A DNA stretch of 64,000 bases from contig NZ_BDCH01000020.1 of the NCBI RefSeq assembly GCF_001613405.1, forward strand, positions 310,001 to 374,000. Direction: 5' to 3'. A program made the translations under genes and the position numbers. Each line of letters starts with the position of its first letter. The first letter of the stretch is position 1. This document shows, piece by piece, positions 33,426 through 42,438 of the stretch. Source of the stretch: Nocardia crassostreae. Its GTDB lineage: Bacteria > Actinomycetota > Actinomycetes > Mycobacteriales > Mycobacteriaceae. The notes beneath the pieces are model-generated. The model was not told the origin of the DNA. It was given only the letters and a program-made list of their open reading frames with translations, and made no database searches.

Positions 33426-34157
33426 TCAGCCAAACAAATATCCGAAGACCTCGTCGCCCAGCGTGCGCTGGGTGATCTCGGCATTGTTGGCCTCCTCGCG
33501 GGCGAACTTCACCGCCTGCTGCAACTTCTCGACGCGCTCGGTGAGCTCGTTGACCCGCTTGGCGGGCAATGCCCCCGAGAACTTGATGGTGCGCCAGTAA
33601 CCGACCACCACATCCTCGTGATACACCTCGACCTGCGCCGGATGCTACTCCGTCGCTTCGGCTTTCACATGGTTGCGCGGAGTCTTCTTGGTGCGCACCG
33701 TCTGCACCGGCTCGGTGGCGTAGCAGTCGGCGGAGGCGTCGTACTCCCAGGACTCCGACGCGTCCAGCACCGGCAGTTTGCGCACGAAGGTATGCAGATC
33801 GACCAACTGCTTCTCCAGGAACAGCAGATACGTGACCGGCGCGTCGGCCACCAGCGTGCGCCCGTCGACCACCACATCCGCGCGGGCCGTGCAGTTCGCC
33901 CAATCCTTGGTGGCCACCACATCGAACAGCTTGGTCAGAATGTCCGCCGTGGTCTTCAGAACCTCCTCGGACCTCACCTGCACGCGCGTCGACTCGGGCG
34001 GCAGCTGCTCACCCTCCTCGTCCTTGGGACGATAAGTGCGTGAAATCCCACTCAGCAGCGGATTCTTACCCAGCTTGTGATGGGCCTCGGTGAGCTCGGA
34101 GAAGGTCCGGGACTTGATCCCTTTCTCTACGGCGACAATCTGATTCAAACGTGTCAT
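33426..34157 (-). pseudogene. Conserved-type hypothetical protein interrupted by in-frame TAG
   Basis: One reading frame of 244 codons from ATG 34157 to TGA 33426, broken only by a TAG at 33645-33647 (codon 171). Before it lie MTRLNQIVAVEKG, a KDEEGEQLPPESTRVQVR block and RTKKTPRNHVKAEATE. After it comes HPAQVEVYHEDVVVGYW in the same frame, then KFSGALPAKRVNEL and a coiled helix ending VFGYLFG. From memory, related actinobacterial and phage proteins run straight through here, with Lys at the position (AAG to TAG is one base); this should be checked. The protein is soluble, helix-rich, with no known catalytic motif. The permuted tRNA-like RNAs follow 45 bp downstream, so they may share a transcript. 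The function is unknown. Confidence 0.7.
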
Positions 34158-34373
34158 GCCCGGCACTGTATCGGCGAACGTGCCGACCCGACCAGTGGTT
34201 TTCGTGGCGCGGATCACGAACCGCGACTGCGGCGCGGCGGATTCGTGACGAGCCCGCGACAACCCCGTTGTAACACTCGGGTGTCCAGTTACGACGTCCC
34301 TCGTGACTCGAGGGCCGGTTAGTCGGGAGCCTGTCCGTCCGCTTGTAGTTGTTCTTGGAATGGGGAACAGGGC

Positions 34374-36128
34374 ATGGCTCTTGGCGAATTCTTCGCACGT
34401 CATCGCATCGCCTCCGCGGTTGCCGCACCGGCGGTGCTGGGCGTGGCGGTGGCTGTCGCGGCGACATTGTCGGTGACCTCGTCGACGCCGGAAGACAGCA
34501 CGGAAACGCAGCTCAAAGCGTCGGTGACGGAATGTCATGACATGGTGACCATTTCGGTTGCCGGGCGTGGCGACACACCGAAGCAGGGGGAGGCGAAACT
34601 GCTGGTCGGAGCCAATAGAGAGGAATTGCCCGCCGCTTTGTCGGGTGATCATTCCAGTGAATGGCTCGATCCGGTCGTGAATGCCCCGGACGGCTCCGTG
34701 GATCCCGACTCCTATGCGGCCGTCTATATCTCGTATCCGGCGAATATGGCCACCTACGAGGATGCCGTCAATACCGGTGTGGCCAATGCCGAACGGGTTA
34801 TGACGGAGATTTCGGCGGCTTGCCCGGATACCAAGTTCTCCATCGTCGGCTACAGCGAAGGCGCGGATGTGGTGCGCCGGGTGGCCATGAAGATCGGAAA
34901 TCAGGAACCCGGGCAGAACGGCGAATACGGAATTGTGGATCCGGCCGATGTGGTCGGCGTCGTCATTCTCGCCGACTCCGGCCGACAGGCGGGCGACGGG
35001 CCGTTCCTCGGGGCGCAGGATCCGTTCAGCAATCCGGACGGGTTCGACCAGAAGTATCAGAACGGCGCCAAGCCGGTGGCGGGCCAGGGCGCATTGCCCG
35101 GTACCAGCGGGGATTTCGGCAAGCTGAACGGCAAGATCGCCTCGTTCTGCTCCGACGGTGACCTGACCTGTTCCGCGCCGCAGAACATTTCGCTGCTGCA
35201 ACTGGTGGTGAATGTGGGCCGCCAGGTGAATGCCGATCAGCTGGAACGCGCAGGACTCACTCCGGCGACCGGACAGGACGTCGCGACCGCGCTGGGACGC
35301 ATTGCCATGGCGGCCTTCGCGGATATCTCCTCGCAGCCGAACTGGATGGCCAGCGACGAGACCTTCCTCACGGTGCTGCTGCGCGTTTCGGGTCCGGCCT
35401 ACAAACCGGGGGAGAAGCAGGCCCCGGCGCAGGCGGACAATATCGCGGCCGAGAACATGTCGCCGCTGGCGTATCTGCCGCAGAAGATCTTCAACGAGAT
35501 CGTTGGACTCATCGTGACCAATCAGAACACCATTCCGGTCATCATGAGCGATCCGTACAAGCTCACCCTCGGACCGAATGGCACCGGCCATCACTTCGAC
35601 TACTGGCGGGATGCGAATCCCGAGGACGGCAAGCCGCTGACCTCCGCCGAATACGCGGCGGCCTGGCTCACCGAACTGGCGAAGAAGGCGCAGGCCGGTG
35701 AGCTGAACACCACGACGGCCAAGCCGTCCACCAATGCCGCGGTGCTGGCCGCCGCGCCGTCGAGCGAATCGGGTGGACCCACCACCACGTCGAAGTCGGG
35801 CACCACCACGGTCACCACCACCCCCGGAAGCGATCCGAAGGCCCTGACCACGACCACCGGGCCGACGACAACGACCGGGCCGACGACGACCGCTCCGACC
35901 ACGACGCTGCCGACGACCACGGCCCCGACGACCACCGACCCGGCGGCTCCTTTGACCACGACGGTCGCGCCAGAGGTGACGACTCCGCCGACCACGGCCG
36001 CGGAGGTGGCGCAGCCGCAGACGACACAGCCGACCACCATCGCCCCGACGACCGTGGCTCCGACGACCACCGCGCCCACCACGACGGTGGACACGACCGC
36101 GCCGGTCACCACCACGCCCGCCAACTGA
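34374..36128 (+). CDS. Cutinase-like cell-wall hydrolase with Thr/Pro-rich tail
   Basis: Exported alpha/beta-hydrolase of the mycolata cutinase-like type, 584 residues. An N-terminal signal-anchor helix (about 14-34, VAAPAVLGVAVAVAATLSV) is followed by the hydrolase domain. The serine elbow is VGYSEGAD near residue 160, with a Cys pair typical of cutinases (ECHDM, SAACPD) and a FCSDGDLTC block carrying the catalytic Asp; the His is probably in GHHFDYW near 405. From about residue 470 to the end the protein is a low-complexity Thr/Pro/Ala linker of TTTAPTT-like repeats, probably spanning the cell envelope. Likely lipid or polyester esterase. GGGGAACAGGGC precedes the ATG. A terminator follows. 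Confidence 0.88.
   Translation: MALGEFFARHRIASAVAAPAVLGVAVAVAATLSVTSSTPEDSTETQLKASVTECHDMVTISVAGRGDTPKQGEAKLLVGANREELPAALSGDHSSEWLDPVVNAPDGSVDPDSYAAVYISYPANMATYEDAVNTGVANAERVMTEISAACPDTKFSIVGYSEGADVVRRVAMKIGNQEPGQNGEYGIVDPADVVGVVILADSGRQAGDGPFLGAQDPFSNPDGFDQKYQNGAKPVAGQGALPGTSGDFGKLNGKIASFCSDGDLTCSAPQNISLLQLVVNVGRQVNADQLERAGLTPATGQDVATALGRIAMAAFADISSQPNWMASDETFLTVLLRVSGPAYKPGEKQAPAQADNIAAENMSPLAYLPQKIFNEIVGLIVTNQNTIPVIMSDPYKLTLGPNGTGHHFDYWRDANPEDGKPLTSAEYAAAWLTELAKKAQAGELNTTTAKPSTNAAVLAAAPSSESGGPTTTSKSGTTTVTTTPGSDPKALTTTTGPTTTTGPTTTAPTTTLPTTTAPTTTDPAAPLTTTVAPEVTTPPTTAAEVAQPQTTQPTTIAPTTVAPTTTAPTTTVDTTAPVTTTPAN
35790..36125 (+). repeat. Thr/Pro-codon low-complexity repeat
   Basis: ACC/ACG-rich imperfect short repeats coding the TTTAPTT-like tail of the cutinase-like protein. 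The opposite strand reads as a long Val/Gly-rich frame, which is an artefact of the repeat. Confidence 0.8.
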
Positions 36129-36143
36129 GGTCGTGACAACAAG

Positions 36144-36175
36144 CGAAGCCGCAGGCCAGTGGGCCTGCGGCTTCG
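36144..36175 (+). terminator. Rho-independent terminator
   Basis: Perfect 14-bp stem CGAAGCCGCAGGCC/GGCCTGCGGCTTCG with loop AGTG, followed by TTTCG. It lies 15 bp after the cutinase-like gene and could also serve msrA from the other side. Confidence 0.85.
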
Positions 36176-36199
36176 TTTCGTCGGATCTACTTCAGGCGG

Positions 36200-36709
36200 T
36201 CACGCCGTCTGCCGCTTGGGCAGCTTCCACCCCGGTCGCGGGAAGTGGCAGGTGTAGCCCTCCGGATACCGCTCCAGGTAATCCTGATGCTCCGGCTCGG
36301 CCTCCCAGAACGCGCTCGCGGGCGTCACCTCGGTGACCACCTTGCCGGGCCACAGTCCCGAATCGTCCACATCGGCGATGGTTTCGAGCGCGACCCGCTT
36401 CTGCTCGTCGTCGAGATAGAAGATGGCCGACCGGTAGCTGCTGCCGATGTCATTGCCCTGGCGATCCTTGGTCGTCGGATCGTGGATCTGGAACAGGAAC
36501 TCCAGCAGCGCGCGGTAGTCCGTCGCCGCTGGGTCGTAGATGATCTCCACGGCCTCCGCGTGCCCCGGATGATTGCGATACGTCGGGTGGTCGTTGACGC
36601 CACCGGTGTATCCCACCCGGGTCGACAGCACTCCCGGCTGCTTGCGGATCAAATCCTGCATGCCCCAGAAGCATCCACCGGCCAGAATCGCCTTCCGCGT
36701 GTCGGTCAC
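36200..36709 (-). CDS. msrA: Peptide methionine-S-sulfoxide reductase MsrA
   Basis: Repairs methionine-S-sulfoxide in proteins; 169 residues. The catalytic cysteine is in the invariant GCFWG at residues 12-16. The family blocks VGYTGG, HPGHAEAVEI and the Tyr/Asp residues of the active site are present. The C-terminus is short (PRPGWKLPKRQTA) with no extra recycling cysteines beyond the YTCHF one. Its ATG overlaps the msrB stop as ATGA, so the two are translated as a coupled pair. Confidence 0.95.
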   Translation of the reverse strand: MTDTRKAILAGGCFWGMQDLIRKQPGVLSTRVGYTGGVNDHPTYRNHPGHAEAVEIIYDPAATDYRALLEFLFQIHDPTTKDRQGNDIGSSYRSAIFYLDDEQKRVALETIADVDDSGLWPGKVVTEVTPASAFWEAEPEHQDYLERYPEGYTCHFPRPGWKLPKRQTA

Positions 36710-37164
36710 TCTTCCTCCTTCGTGAAAAGAGTCCGGTACTGCCCGTAGCCCTCCGCCTCGAGGTTATCGAGGCGAATGAATCGCAGGGCAGCCGAGTTGA
36801 TGCAATACCGCAGCCCGCCCGCGGCGCGCGGTCCATCGGTGAACACGTGCCCGAGGTGGCTGTCGCCGAAGGCGGACCGCACCTCGGTGCGAATCATGAG
36901 ATGGCTGAGATCGCGCTTCTCGACGACCTTCCCGCCGTCGATGGGCTTGGTGAAGCTCGGCCATCCGGAGCCGCTGTCGAACTTGTCCACGGATGCGAAC
37001 AACGGTTCCCCGGACACCACGTCCACGTAGATTCCCGGCTCGTGGTTGTCCCAGTACTCGCCGGTGAAGGCCCGCTCGGTCCCGTTCTCCTGGGTAACGT
37101 GGTACTGCTCGGGCGACAAGGCGGCGACCGCAGCCGGATTCCGGTTGTATTCCTGCGTCAACAT
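36706..37164 (-). CDS. msrB: Peptide methionine-R-sulfoxide reductase MsrB
   Basis: Repairs methionine-R-sulfoxide; 152 residues. The catalytic cysteine is in RYCINSAALRF near residue 127. GEPLFASVDKFDSGSGWPSF and the HLGHVF region are the conserved SelR blocks. The two structural CxxC zinc pairs found in many MsrB proteins are absent here, so this is the zinc-free form. A GAGGAGG-rich stretch lies before the ATG at 37164. Upstream gene of the msrB-msrA pair. Confidence 0.95.
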   Translation of the reverse strand: MLTQEYNRNPAAVAALSPEQYHVTQENGTERAFTGEYWDNHEPGIYVDVVSGEPLFASVDKFDSGSGWPSFTKPIDGGKVVEKRDLSHLMIRTEVRSAFGDSHLGHVFTDGPRAAGGLRYCINSAALRFIRLDNLEAEGYGQYRTLFTKEEE

Positions 37165-37278
37165 GACCTCCTCGGTTCGGCCACACGTACAACCCGTGCC
37201 TCATGCCCGAAGTTCCCCGCAGCCGGGGCACGTCATACTTCCGTCATCAATCGCGAGGGTACGCACCTGATTCCGGGG

Positions 37279-38109
37279 CTATCCGGCGGTTCGGCGCTTC
37301 AGGAAACCGGTGACCAGCGCCGTGTAGTCGGCGGGGCGGGTCAACAGCAGGGAGTGACCGCCTGCCGGGAACGTCTAGTATTCGGTATCCGGATGCAGCG
37401 CGCGCAGCCGCCCGGTGTGGGTTTCGGTGATGAGTTGATCGTCGTCGGAGCGGACGATCAGGGTCGGGCCCGGCCAGGGCGGCTGCTGCTGTAGTTCGGG
37501 TAGGCGCTGGGCCAGGTCGAGCAGCCACCGCATGGCATTGGCGGTGCCCTGTCGTCCGGCCCGTTCGTAGGCGGCGTCCACCTGCTCGATCCAGAATTCG
37601 GCATCGGCGGAGTCCTGCCAGGTTGTCCGCAGGGCTTGCCGGGCGGCGGCTCTCGTCTCCTCCCACGGCGTCGATTCCGTCGCCGCCACACGGTTTTTCA
37701 GCCGATCGATATCCTCCGGCCCGTACAGTCCGGTGCCGGTGAACACGATCGACTCGACACGCTGTGGCGCCCGCCGCGACAGGACCTCGGCCAGCATGCC
37801 GCCCGCGGATTGCCCTACCAGATGCGCGGATTCGATGTTCTCCGCATCCAGGATCGCGATCAGCTCATCGGCGAGTTCATCGAATGTCGCTGCGGTTGCG
37901 GGGTAATCGGCGGTGATCACGCTGAAGTCCGGGCACAGTGTGGGCGTCAGGTCCAGCCAGCTGATCGCGATGCCCGCGCCCCCTGGCAGCAGAACTACGG
38001 GAATGCCTTGTCCGCCAACGTAATAAGACCAGTCATGCCCATTCGCCCGTAGCTGTCTCCGGTCCAGATCCTTCTCGAACGCCGCGGCGCGCCGTTGATT
38101 CGACTCCAT
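37279..38109 (-). pseudogene. Alpha/beta-fold hydrolase with in-frame TAG before the catalytic His
   Basis: Alpha/beta-hydrolase, 276 codons from ATG 38109 to TAG 37279. VVLLPGGAGIAISW is the oxyanion strand and VGQSAGGM the nucleophile elbow (Ser near 100). The IVRSDDDQLI block carries the acidic residue. A TAG at 37375-37377, just after HPDTEY, stops the frame. Beyond it the same frame continues TFPAGGHSLLLTRPADYTALV with the expected catalytic His (GGHS), then ends at a second TAG. As read, the 244-residue product lacks the His and should be inactive. Either a nonsense mutation (CAG to TAG would suffice), a base-call error, or readthrough. Confidence 0.75.
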
Positions 38110-38150
38110 ATAGCGACATTAACATATGCTTACCTAACAATGTATTCGCT

Positions 38151-38175
38151 GTTTGCTTCGAGGAGCAGGAGGTAT
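38151..38175 (+). promoter_or_regulatory. Possible SigF-type promoter
   Basis: GTTT followed after 15 bases by AGGTAT resembles the actinobacterial SigF consensus GTTT-N15-17-GGGTAT, 40 bp before the DoxX-like/11-mer gene. A SigF-type sigma gene lies 1 kb away. Match is partial. Confidence 0.35.
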
Positions 38176-38214
38176 CCGATCGAGCGGTAGGCAAATCTAG
38201 GCAAGGGGACGTTC

Positions 38215-39113
38215 ATGTTGTTACGACGAGTTGCGCGGCCGCTGCTGGCGTCGGCGTTCGTGGTGGATGGAGTGGACACGCTGATGCATCCCGAACGGCG
38301 TGTGGAGACGGCGGGAGCGCTGTTGCGGCAAGCCCGGGAGCGGAGTTCGGAGGACGTCGGCGCCAAACTGCCCAGCGATCCCGAGCTGGTGGTGCGGATC
38401 AATGCGGGGGCACAGGTGGCGGGCGGCGTGCTGCTGGCCTTGGGCCGGGCCCGCGCGCCGCCGCCCTGGTGCTCGCGGCGACCGTGGTGCCCTCGGCGGT
38501 TATCGAGCAGGACTTCTGGGCGGAGAAGGACCCGGAGCGAAAAGCCAGCAAGCGCAATGCATTTCTGAAGGATGTGAGCCTGCTCCGCGGTCTGCTCATT
38601 GCGAGCGCGGACACCGAGGGCAAGCCCTCACTGGGCTGGCGCGGACGGCGGGCCGCACGCGGTGCGGCCGCCGCGGTATCGGCGGCGATTTCGGTCGGGG
38701 CCTCCGGAGAGACCGGGCACGCACTGGCGGAACAGTTGCACGACACCGCGATTCGAGCCAGGGCCTTGGCCTCTGTGGCGGCGGACAAGGGCGCCGAGCT
38801 GGCCGAGCTGGCGCGGGAGCGCGGCGCGGCATGGGCGGAGCTCGCCAAGGAGCGCGGACCGGAATGGGCCGAGGCGGCGCGGGAACGCGGGGCGGAGCTG
38901 GCGGAGATCGCGAGGGAGCGCGGGCCCGAATTGGCCGAAGCGGTGCGGGCGAAGGAAGCGGAATTGGCGGCGGCCGTGCGGGATCGAGAGGCGGAGCTGG
39001 CTGAACTGGCGCGTGGACGCGGGGCGGAACTCGCGGCGACGGCGCGGGAGCGCGGGACGCGGCTGGCGGAATCGGTGCGCGAGGGCGTCGAGACCAGGGC
39101 GTCGCGGCCCTGA
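38215..39113 (+). pseudogene. DoxX-like protein with 11-residue amphipathic repeats, one frameshift
   Basis: The N-terminal 80 residues read as a DoxX-like membrane domain (RRVARPLLASAFVVDGVDTL, then a GGVLLALGRA helix). The frame then breaks near 38450 in GGGCCCGCGC; adding one C joins it to AAALVLAATVVPSAVIEQDFW and the rest. After a linker the protein ends in nine consecutive 11-residue units (38793-39089), consensus AELAELARERG, with a possible tenth before them. Each unit is strongly amphipathic, like the 11-mers of LEA proteins, apolipoproteins and synucleins, which lie along membranes or stabilise proteins under stress. A SigF-like promoter upstream fits a stress role. The break looks like a sequence error. 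Confidence 0.75.
38793..39089 (+). repeat. Nine tandem 33-bp (11-aa) coding repeats
   Basis: Nine in-register 33-bp units encoding AELAELARERG and variants such as PEWAEAARERG and AELAAAVRDRE. The DNA units are diverged, so the repeat is old and held by protein selection. Confidence 0.85.
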
Positions 39114-39176
39114 CCGGTCGCGGGCGCGGCCGGAAAGGCTCGCGTACCCGAAGCGGGTACGCGAGCCGGTCGTGAA

Positions 39177-39989
39177 TCAGGAGCCGCGGATGTCGCTCAG
39201 CGCCTGGGTGCGCAGGGCGGTCAGGGTGCGGCTCAGGATGCGGGAGACCTGCATCTGCGAAACGCGCAGGCGCGCGGCGATCTGCGACTGGGTCATGTGC
39301 TGATAGAAGCGCATGATCAGGACGGTGCGCTCGCGCTCGGGGAGTTCGGCGATGAGCGGGCGCACGGCCATGGCGTCTTCGGTCAGGGTGTAGCAGGGCT
39401 CGTCGGCGCCGAGGGTGTCGACGACCGCGCGGACGCTGCCCTCGTCCGAATCCGCTGCGGCGTCGAGGGAATGCGCCTTGTAGGCATTGCGTGCCACCAG
39501 TGCCTGGGTGACCTCGGTGAGGTCGACCTCAAGTTCGGCGGCCAGTTCCCGCGCGGTGGGCATACGGGCGGAACGCTGTGCCAGCAGTTCGATGGCCGGA
39601 CCGAGGTGATACTGAATCTCCTTGGTGCGCCGTGGGACTCGCACCGCCCAGGTGTGATCGCGGAAGTGCCTGCGCACCTCGCCCATGATGGTCGGCACCG
39701 CGTAGGACAGGAAGGTGCTGCCGCGGGTCACATCGAAGCGGTCGACGGCGAGCACCAGCCCCAGCGAGGCGATCTGATACAGATCCTCGAATTCCTCGCC
39801 GCGCCCGGCGAAGCGGCGGGCGACATGTTCGGCCAGTGGAGCGCAGCGGGCGAGGATTTCCTCGCGAATTCGCTTGCGCTGCGGGTCCTCCGGCGCCAGA
39901 TCGGCCAGCTTGTCGAACCACGGTTCGATATTCTCGTAGGGGTCGGCGGTGCGTTCCGCCCGATTCGGTCGAGCGTCGGTGATCGGCAT
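39177..39989 (-). CDS. SigB/SigF/SigG-family RNA polymerase sigma factor
   Basis: Alternative sigma factor of the stress/sporulation group 3 type, 270 residues. Region 2 is DLYQIASLGLVLAVDRFD...GSTFLSYAVPTIMGEVRRHFRD (residues 70-110), the -10 recognition and core-binding part. Region 3 has AQRSARMPTARELAAELEV. Region 4 is LPERERTVLIMRFYQHMTQSQIA with HTH VSQMQVSRILSRTL. No anti-sigma gene is next to it, unlike most sigF loci. It is divergent from the MFS transporter gene. It may act on the nearby 11-mer-repeat gene, judging by the promoter-like motif there. Confidence 0.93.
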   Translation of the reverse strand: MPITDARPNRAERTADPYENIEPWFDKLADLAPEDPQRKRIREEILARCAPLAEHVARRFAGRGEEFEDLYQIASLGLVLAVDRFDVTRGSTFLSYAVPTIMGEVRRHFRDHTWAVRVPRRTKEIQYHLGPAIELLAQRSARMPTARELAAELEVDLTEVTQALVARNAYKAHSLDAAADSDEGSVRAVVDTLGADEPCYTLTEDAMAVRPLIAELPERERTVLIMRFYQHMTQSQIAARLRVSQMQVSRILSRTLTALRTQALSDIRGS

Positions 39990-40140
39990 CTGCTGCTCCT
40001 CGATCTCATAGAGAATCCGACCTCTCTGGAATACCCAATCCCGCGTTATCGAAACGTAATAAATTGTGAAGTAAGGTTCGGTTCGTTTGGGTGGGTGACG
40101 GGTAGTCCGAACTGCAGTTTCGAACTTCAGGGAGGTCGTG

Positions 40141-41649
40141 ATGTCGGGGTCGCCGGAAGTGGCGGAAGGTGCGGTTCGGACACTGATTCCGGCGCGGATA
40201 GATCGATTGCCGTGGTCGCGCTTTCACACCCGGATGGTGGTGGCCCTCGGGGTGTCGTGGATCCTCGACGGTCTCGAGATCACCGTGGCCAGCGCGGTGG
40301 CGGAGACGCTGACCGAGCCGGAGACGCTGGGGCTGTCGTCGACGGCGGTTGGTTTGATGGCGACGGTGTACCTGGCGGGGGAAGTGGTGGGGGCGTTGCT
40401 TTTCGGCAACCTGTCCGACCGGCTGGGGCGGCGGAATCTGTTCATGATCACGCTGGGCGTATATCTGATCGGCAGCGGGCTCACCGCGTTCACGTTGGGA
40501 AACGGTCCCGGGTGGATCGCGTTTCTGTATGTTACGCGGTTCATTGCGGGTATGGGTATCGGTGGCGAATATGCGGCGATCAATTCCGCTATCGATGAGC
40601 TGATTCCGGCCGAGTATCGAGGGCGGGTCGATATTGCGGTGAATGGAACCTATTGGGCCGGTGCGGTTATCGGCACGATCGGAACCTACATTCTGCTGAA
40701 CTATATGAGTTTGTCGGTGGGCTGGCGCATCGGATTCCTGATCGGCCCGGTGCTGGGGCTGGTGATTCTGCTGGTGCGGCGCCATCTTCCGGAGAGTCCG
40801 CGCTGGCAGGTCATGCACGGGCACGAGCGGGCGGCGGAGGAGACGATCGCGGGCATCGAGCGGGAGGTGGCGGCGACCGGGCACGAGTTGCCGCCGATCG
40901 ACGAGTCGAAGGTCATGGAGGTCGAGCCCGCAGAGCGGATCGGCTTCGTGACGCTGACGCGGGTGCTGTTCCGCGAGTACCCGCGGCGGGCGGTGCTGGG
41001 CGCGTCGTTGATGATCAGCCAGTCGTTCCTCTACAACGCGATCTTCTTCACCTACACGCTGGTGCTGGGCAAGTTCTACGATGTGCCCGCCTCCGAGACG
41101 CCCATCTACCTGATCGCATTCGCGGCCGGAAACCTGCTGGGGCCCTTCACGATCGGGCACCTGTTCGACACGATCGGACGGCGCACGATGATCTCGGGAA
41201 CCTACATCCTCTCCGGCGTGCTGCTGGCGATCTCCGCGAGCATGTTCTACGCCGGATGGCTCAACGCGGTCACGCAGACGTTGTGCTGGTGCGTCATCTT
41301 CTTCTTCGCCTCGGCGGGCGCGAGTTCGGCCTATCTCACGGTGAGCGAGATCTTCCCGCTGGAGGTGCGGGCGAAATCCATTGCGGTGTTCTTCGCCATC
41401 GGGCAGTGCGTGGGCGCGCTCGGGCCCGGCATCTACGGTGCGCTGATCGGTGACGGATCGCAACCGGGACGGCTGTTCCTCGGCTATCTGCTGGGTGCGG
41501 CGGTCATGATCACCGGCGGGTTGATCGCCCGCGCCTTGGCGGTGGATGTCGAGGGGCGGTCGCTCGAGGACATCGCGGTGCTGCTCTCGGTGACCGGTCG
41601 CGGCGGTCAGACCCGATCCGAGGGCGCGGGTTCGCCGTTCTCCACCTGA
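40141..41649 (+). CDS. MFS transporter (sugar-porter/SP-like)
   Basis: Twelve-helix major facilitator, 502 residues. DRLGRRNLFMI in loop 2-3, the GIGGEYAAINSAIDELIPAEYRG motif after helix 4, LPESPRW at the central loop and DTIGRRTMI in loop 8-9 place it in the sugar-porter-related group whose bacterial members carry sugars or aromatic and organic acids. ATG 40141 has GGGAGG six bases before it; the overlapping GTG at 40138 is too close. Followed by a GntR regulator 66 bp downstream on the same strand. Substrate unknown. Confidence 0.9.
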   Translation: MSGSPEVAEGAVRTLIPARIDRLPWSRFHTRMVVALGVSWILDGLEITVASAVAETLTEPETLGLSSTAVGLMATVYLAGEVVGALLFGNLSDRLGRRNLFMITLGVYLIGSGLTAFTLGNGPGWIAFLYVTRFIAGMGIGGEYAAINSAIDELIPAEYRGRVDIAVNGTYWAGAVIGTIGTYILLNYMSLSVGWRIGFLIGPVLGLVILLVRRHLPESPRWQVMHGHERAAEETIAGIEREVAATGHELPPIDESKVMEVEPAERIGFVTLTRVLFREYPRRAVLGASLMISQSFLYNAIFFTYTLVLGKFYDVPASETPIYLIAFAAGNLLGPFTIGHLFDTIGRRTMISGTYILSGVLLAISASMFYAGWLNAVTQTLCWCVIFFFASAGASSAYLTVSEIFPLEVRAKSIAVFFAIGQCVGALGPGIYGALIGDGSQPGRLFLGYLLGAAVMITGGLIARALAVDVEGRSLEDIAVLLSVTGRGGQTRSEGAGSPFST

Positions 41650-41715
41650 CCTGGGCAGAAAGAAACTGGTATGACCACTTGACCACCTGGCCACTCGCGC
41701 CATGCCGTCTCGGGC

Positions 41716-42438
41716 ATGGCGATCAAGCGAATCGATCGGCGCACCTTGCCGGATACCGTGTTCGAACAGCTCGTGGGCGAGGTGCTCGACGGGGAACTGG
41801 AGCCCGGTGCGGCGCTGCCCGCCGAACGGCAGCTGGCCGAGGCCCTCGGGGTATCGGCCCACCGTGCGTGAGGCGCTGCAGCGGCTGGCGCACAGCGGGC
41901 TCGTCGAGGTCCGGCAGGGCGGGGCCACCACGGTGTGCGACTTCCGGCGGTCCGCCGGGCTGGATATGCTGCCGCGCTTGCTGATTCGCAAGGGGCAATT
42001 GGATCGGTCGGTGATCCGCAGCGTGCTGGAGACCCGGCGGGCCATGGGGCGCGAGATCGCGGGGCTGGCCGCCGAACGGGGTGGCCCGGGGCGGCCCGGG
42101 AGCTCGCCGACGCACTGGAATCGCTTGCAGCGCAGTCGGATCCGGTGGCTCAGCAGATCGAGGCGCTCGGCTTCTGGGGTCACCTGGTGGATGCCGCGGA
42201 TTCCATCGTGTACCGGCTGCTGTTCAACAATCTCAAGGCCGTGTACGAGCCCGCGATCGTCGCACTGGCGGGCGTGATGGCCGCGGAGGTCGGTCAGATC
42301 GAGCGGTATCGGGCCATTGCGGCGGCCGTCGCGAGCGGTGACGCCGCCGCCGCGCGCCGGGCCGCGGGGGAGCTCTTGGCTTTGGCGGGCACGGAATTCG
42401 AGACCGTGATGCGCCGGATGGAGGAAACGGAACAATGA
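41716..42438 (+). pseudogene. GntR/FadR-type regulator with two frameshifts
   Basis: The pieces of a normal FCD-type GntR regulator of about 241 residues are present in order but in different frames. Frame one holds RTLPDTVFEQLVGEVLDGEL and AERQLAEALGVS, then breaks near 41855 (a CG seems to be missing before GGCCCACC). Frame two holds RPTVREALQRLAHSGLVEVR through LETRRAMGREIAGLAAERGG, then breaks near 42092 in CCGGGGCGG (one G missing). The last part, AARELADALESL to VMRRMEETEQ, returns to the first frame. Two compensating indels in G/C runs suggest base-calling errors rather than decay. Its stop overlaps the next gene's ATG by four bases. Confidence 0.75.

Noticed and set aside
35600..36142. 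Val/Gly-rich minus-strand frame
   Set aside because: Antisense of the ACC/ACG repeats of the cutinase-like tail; a composition artefact.
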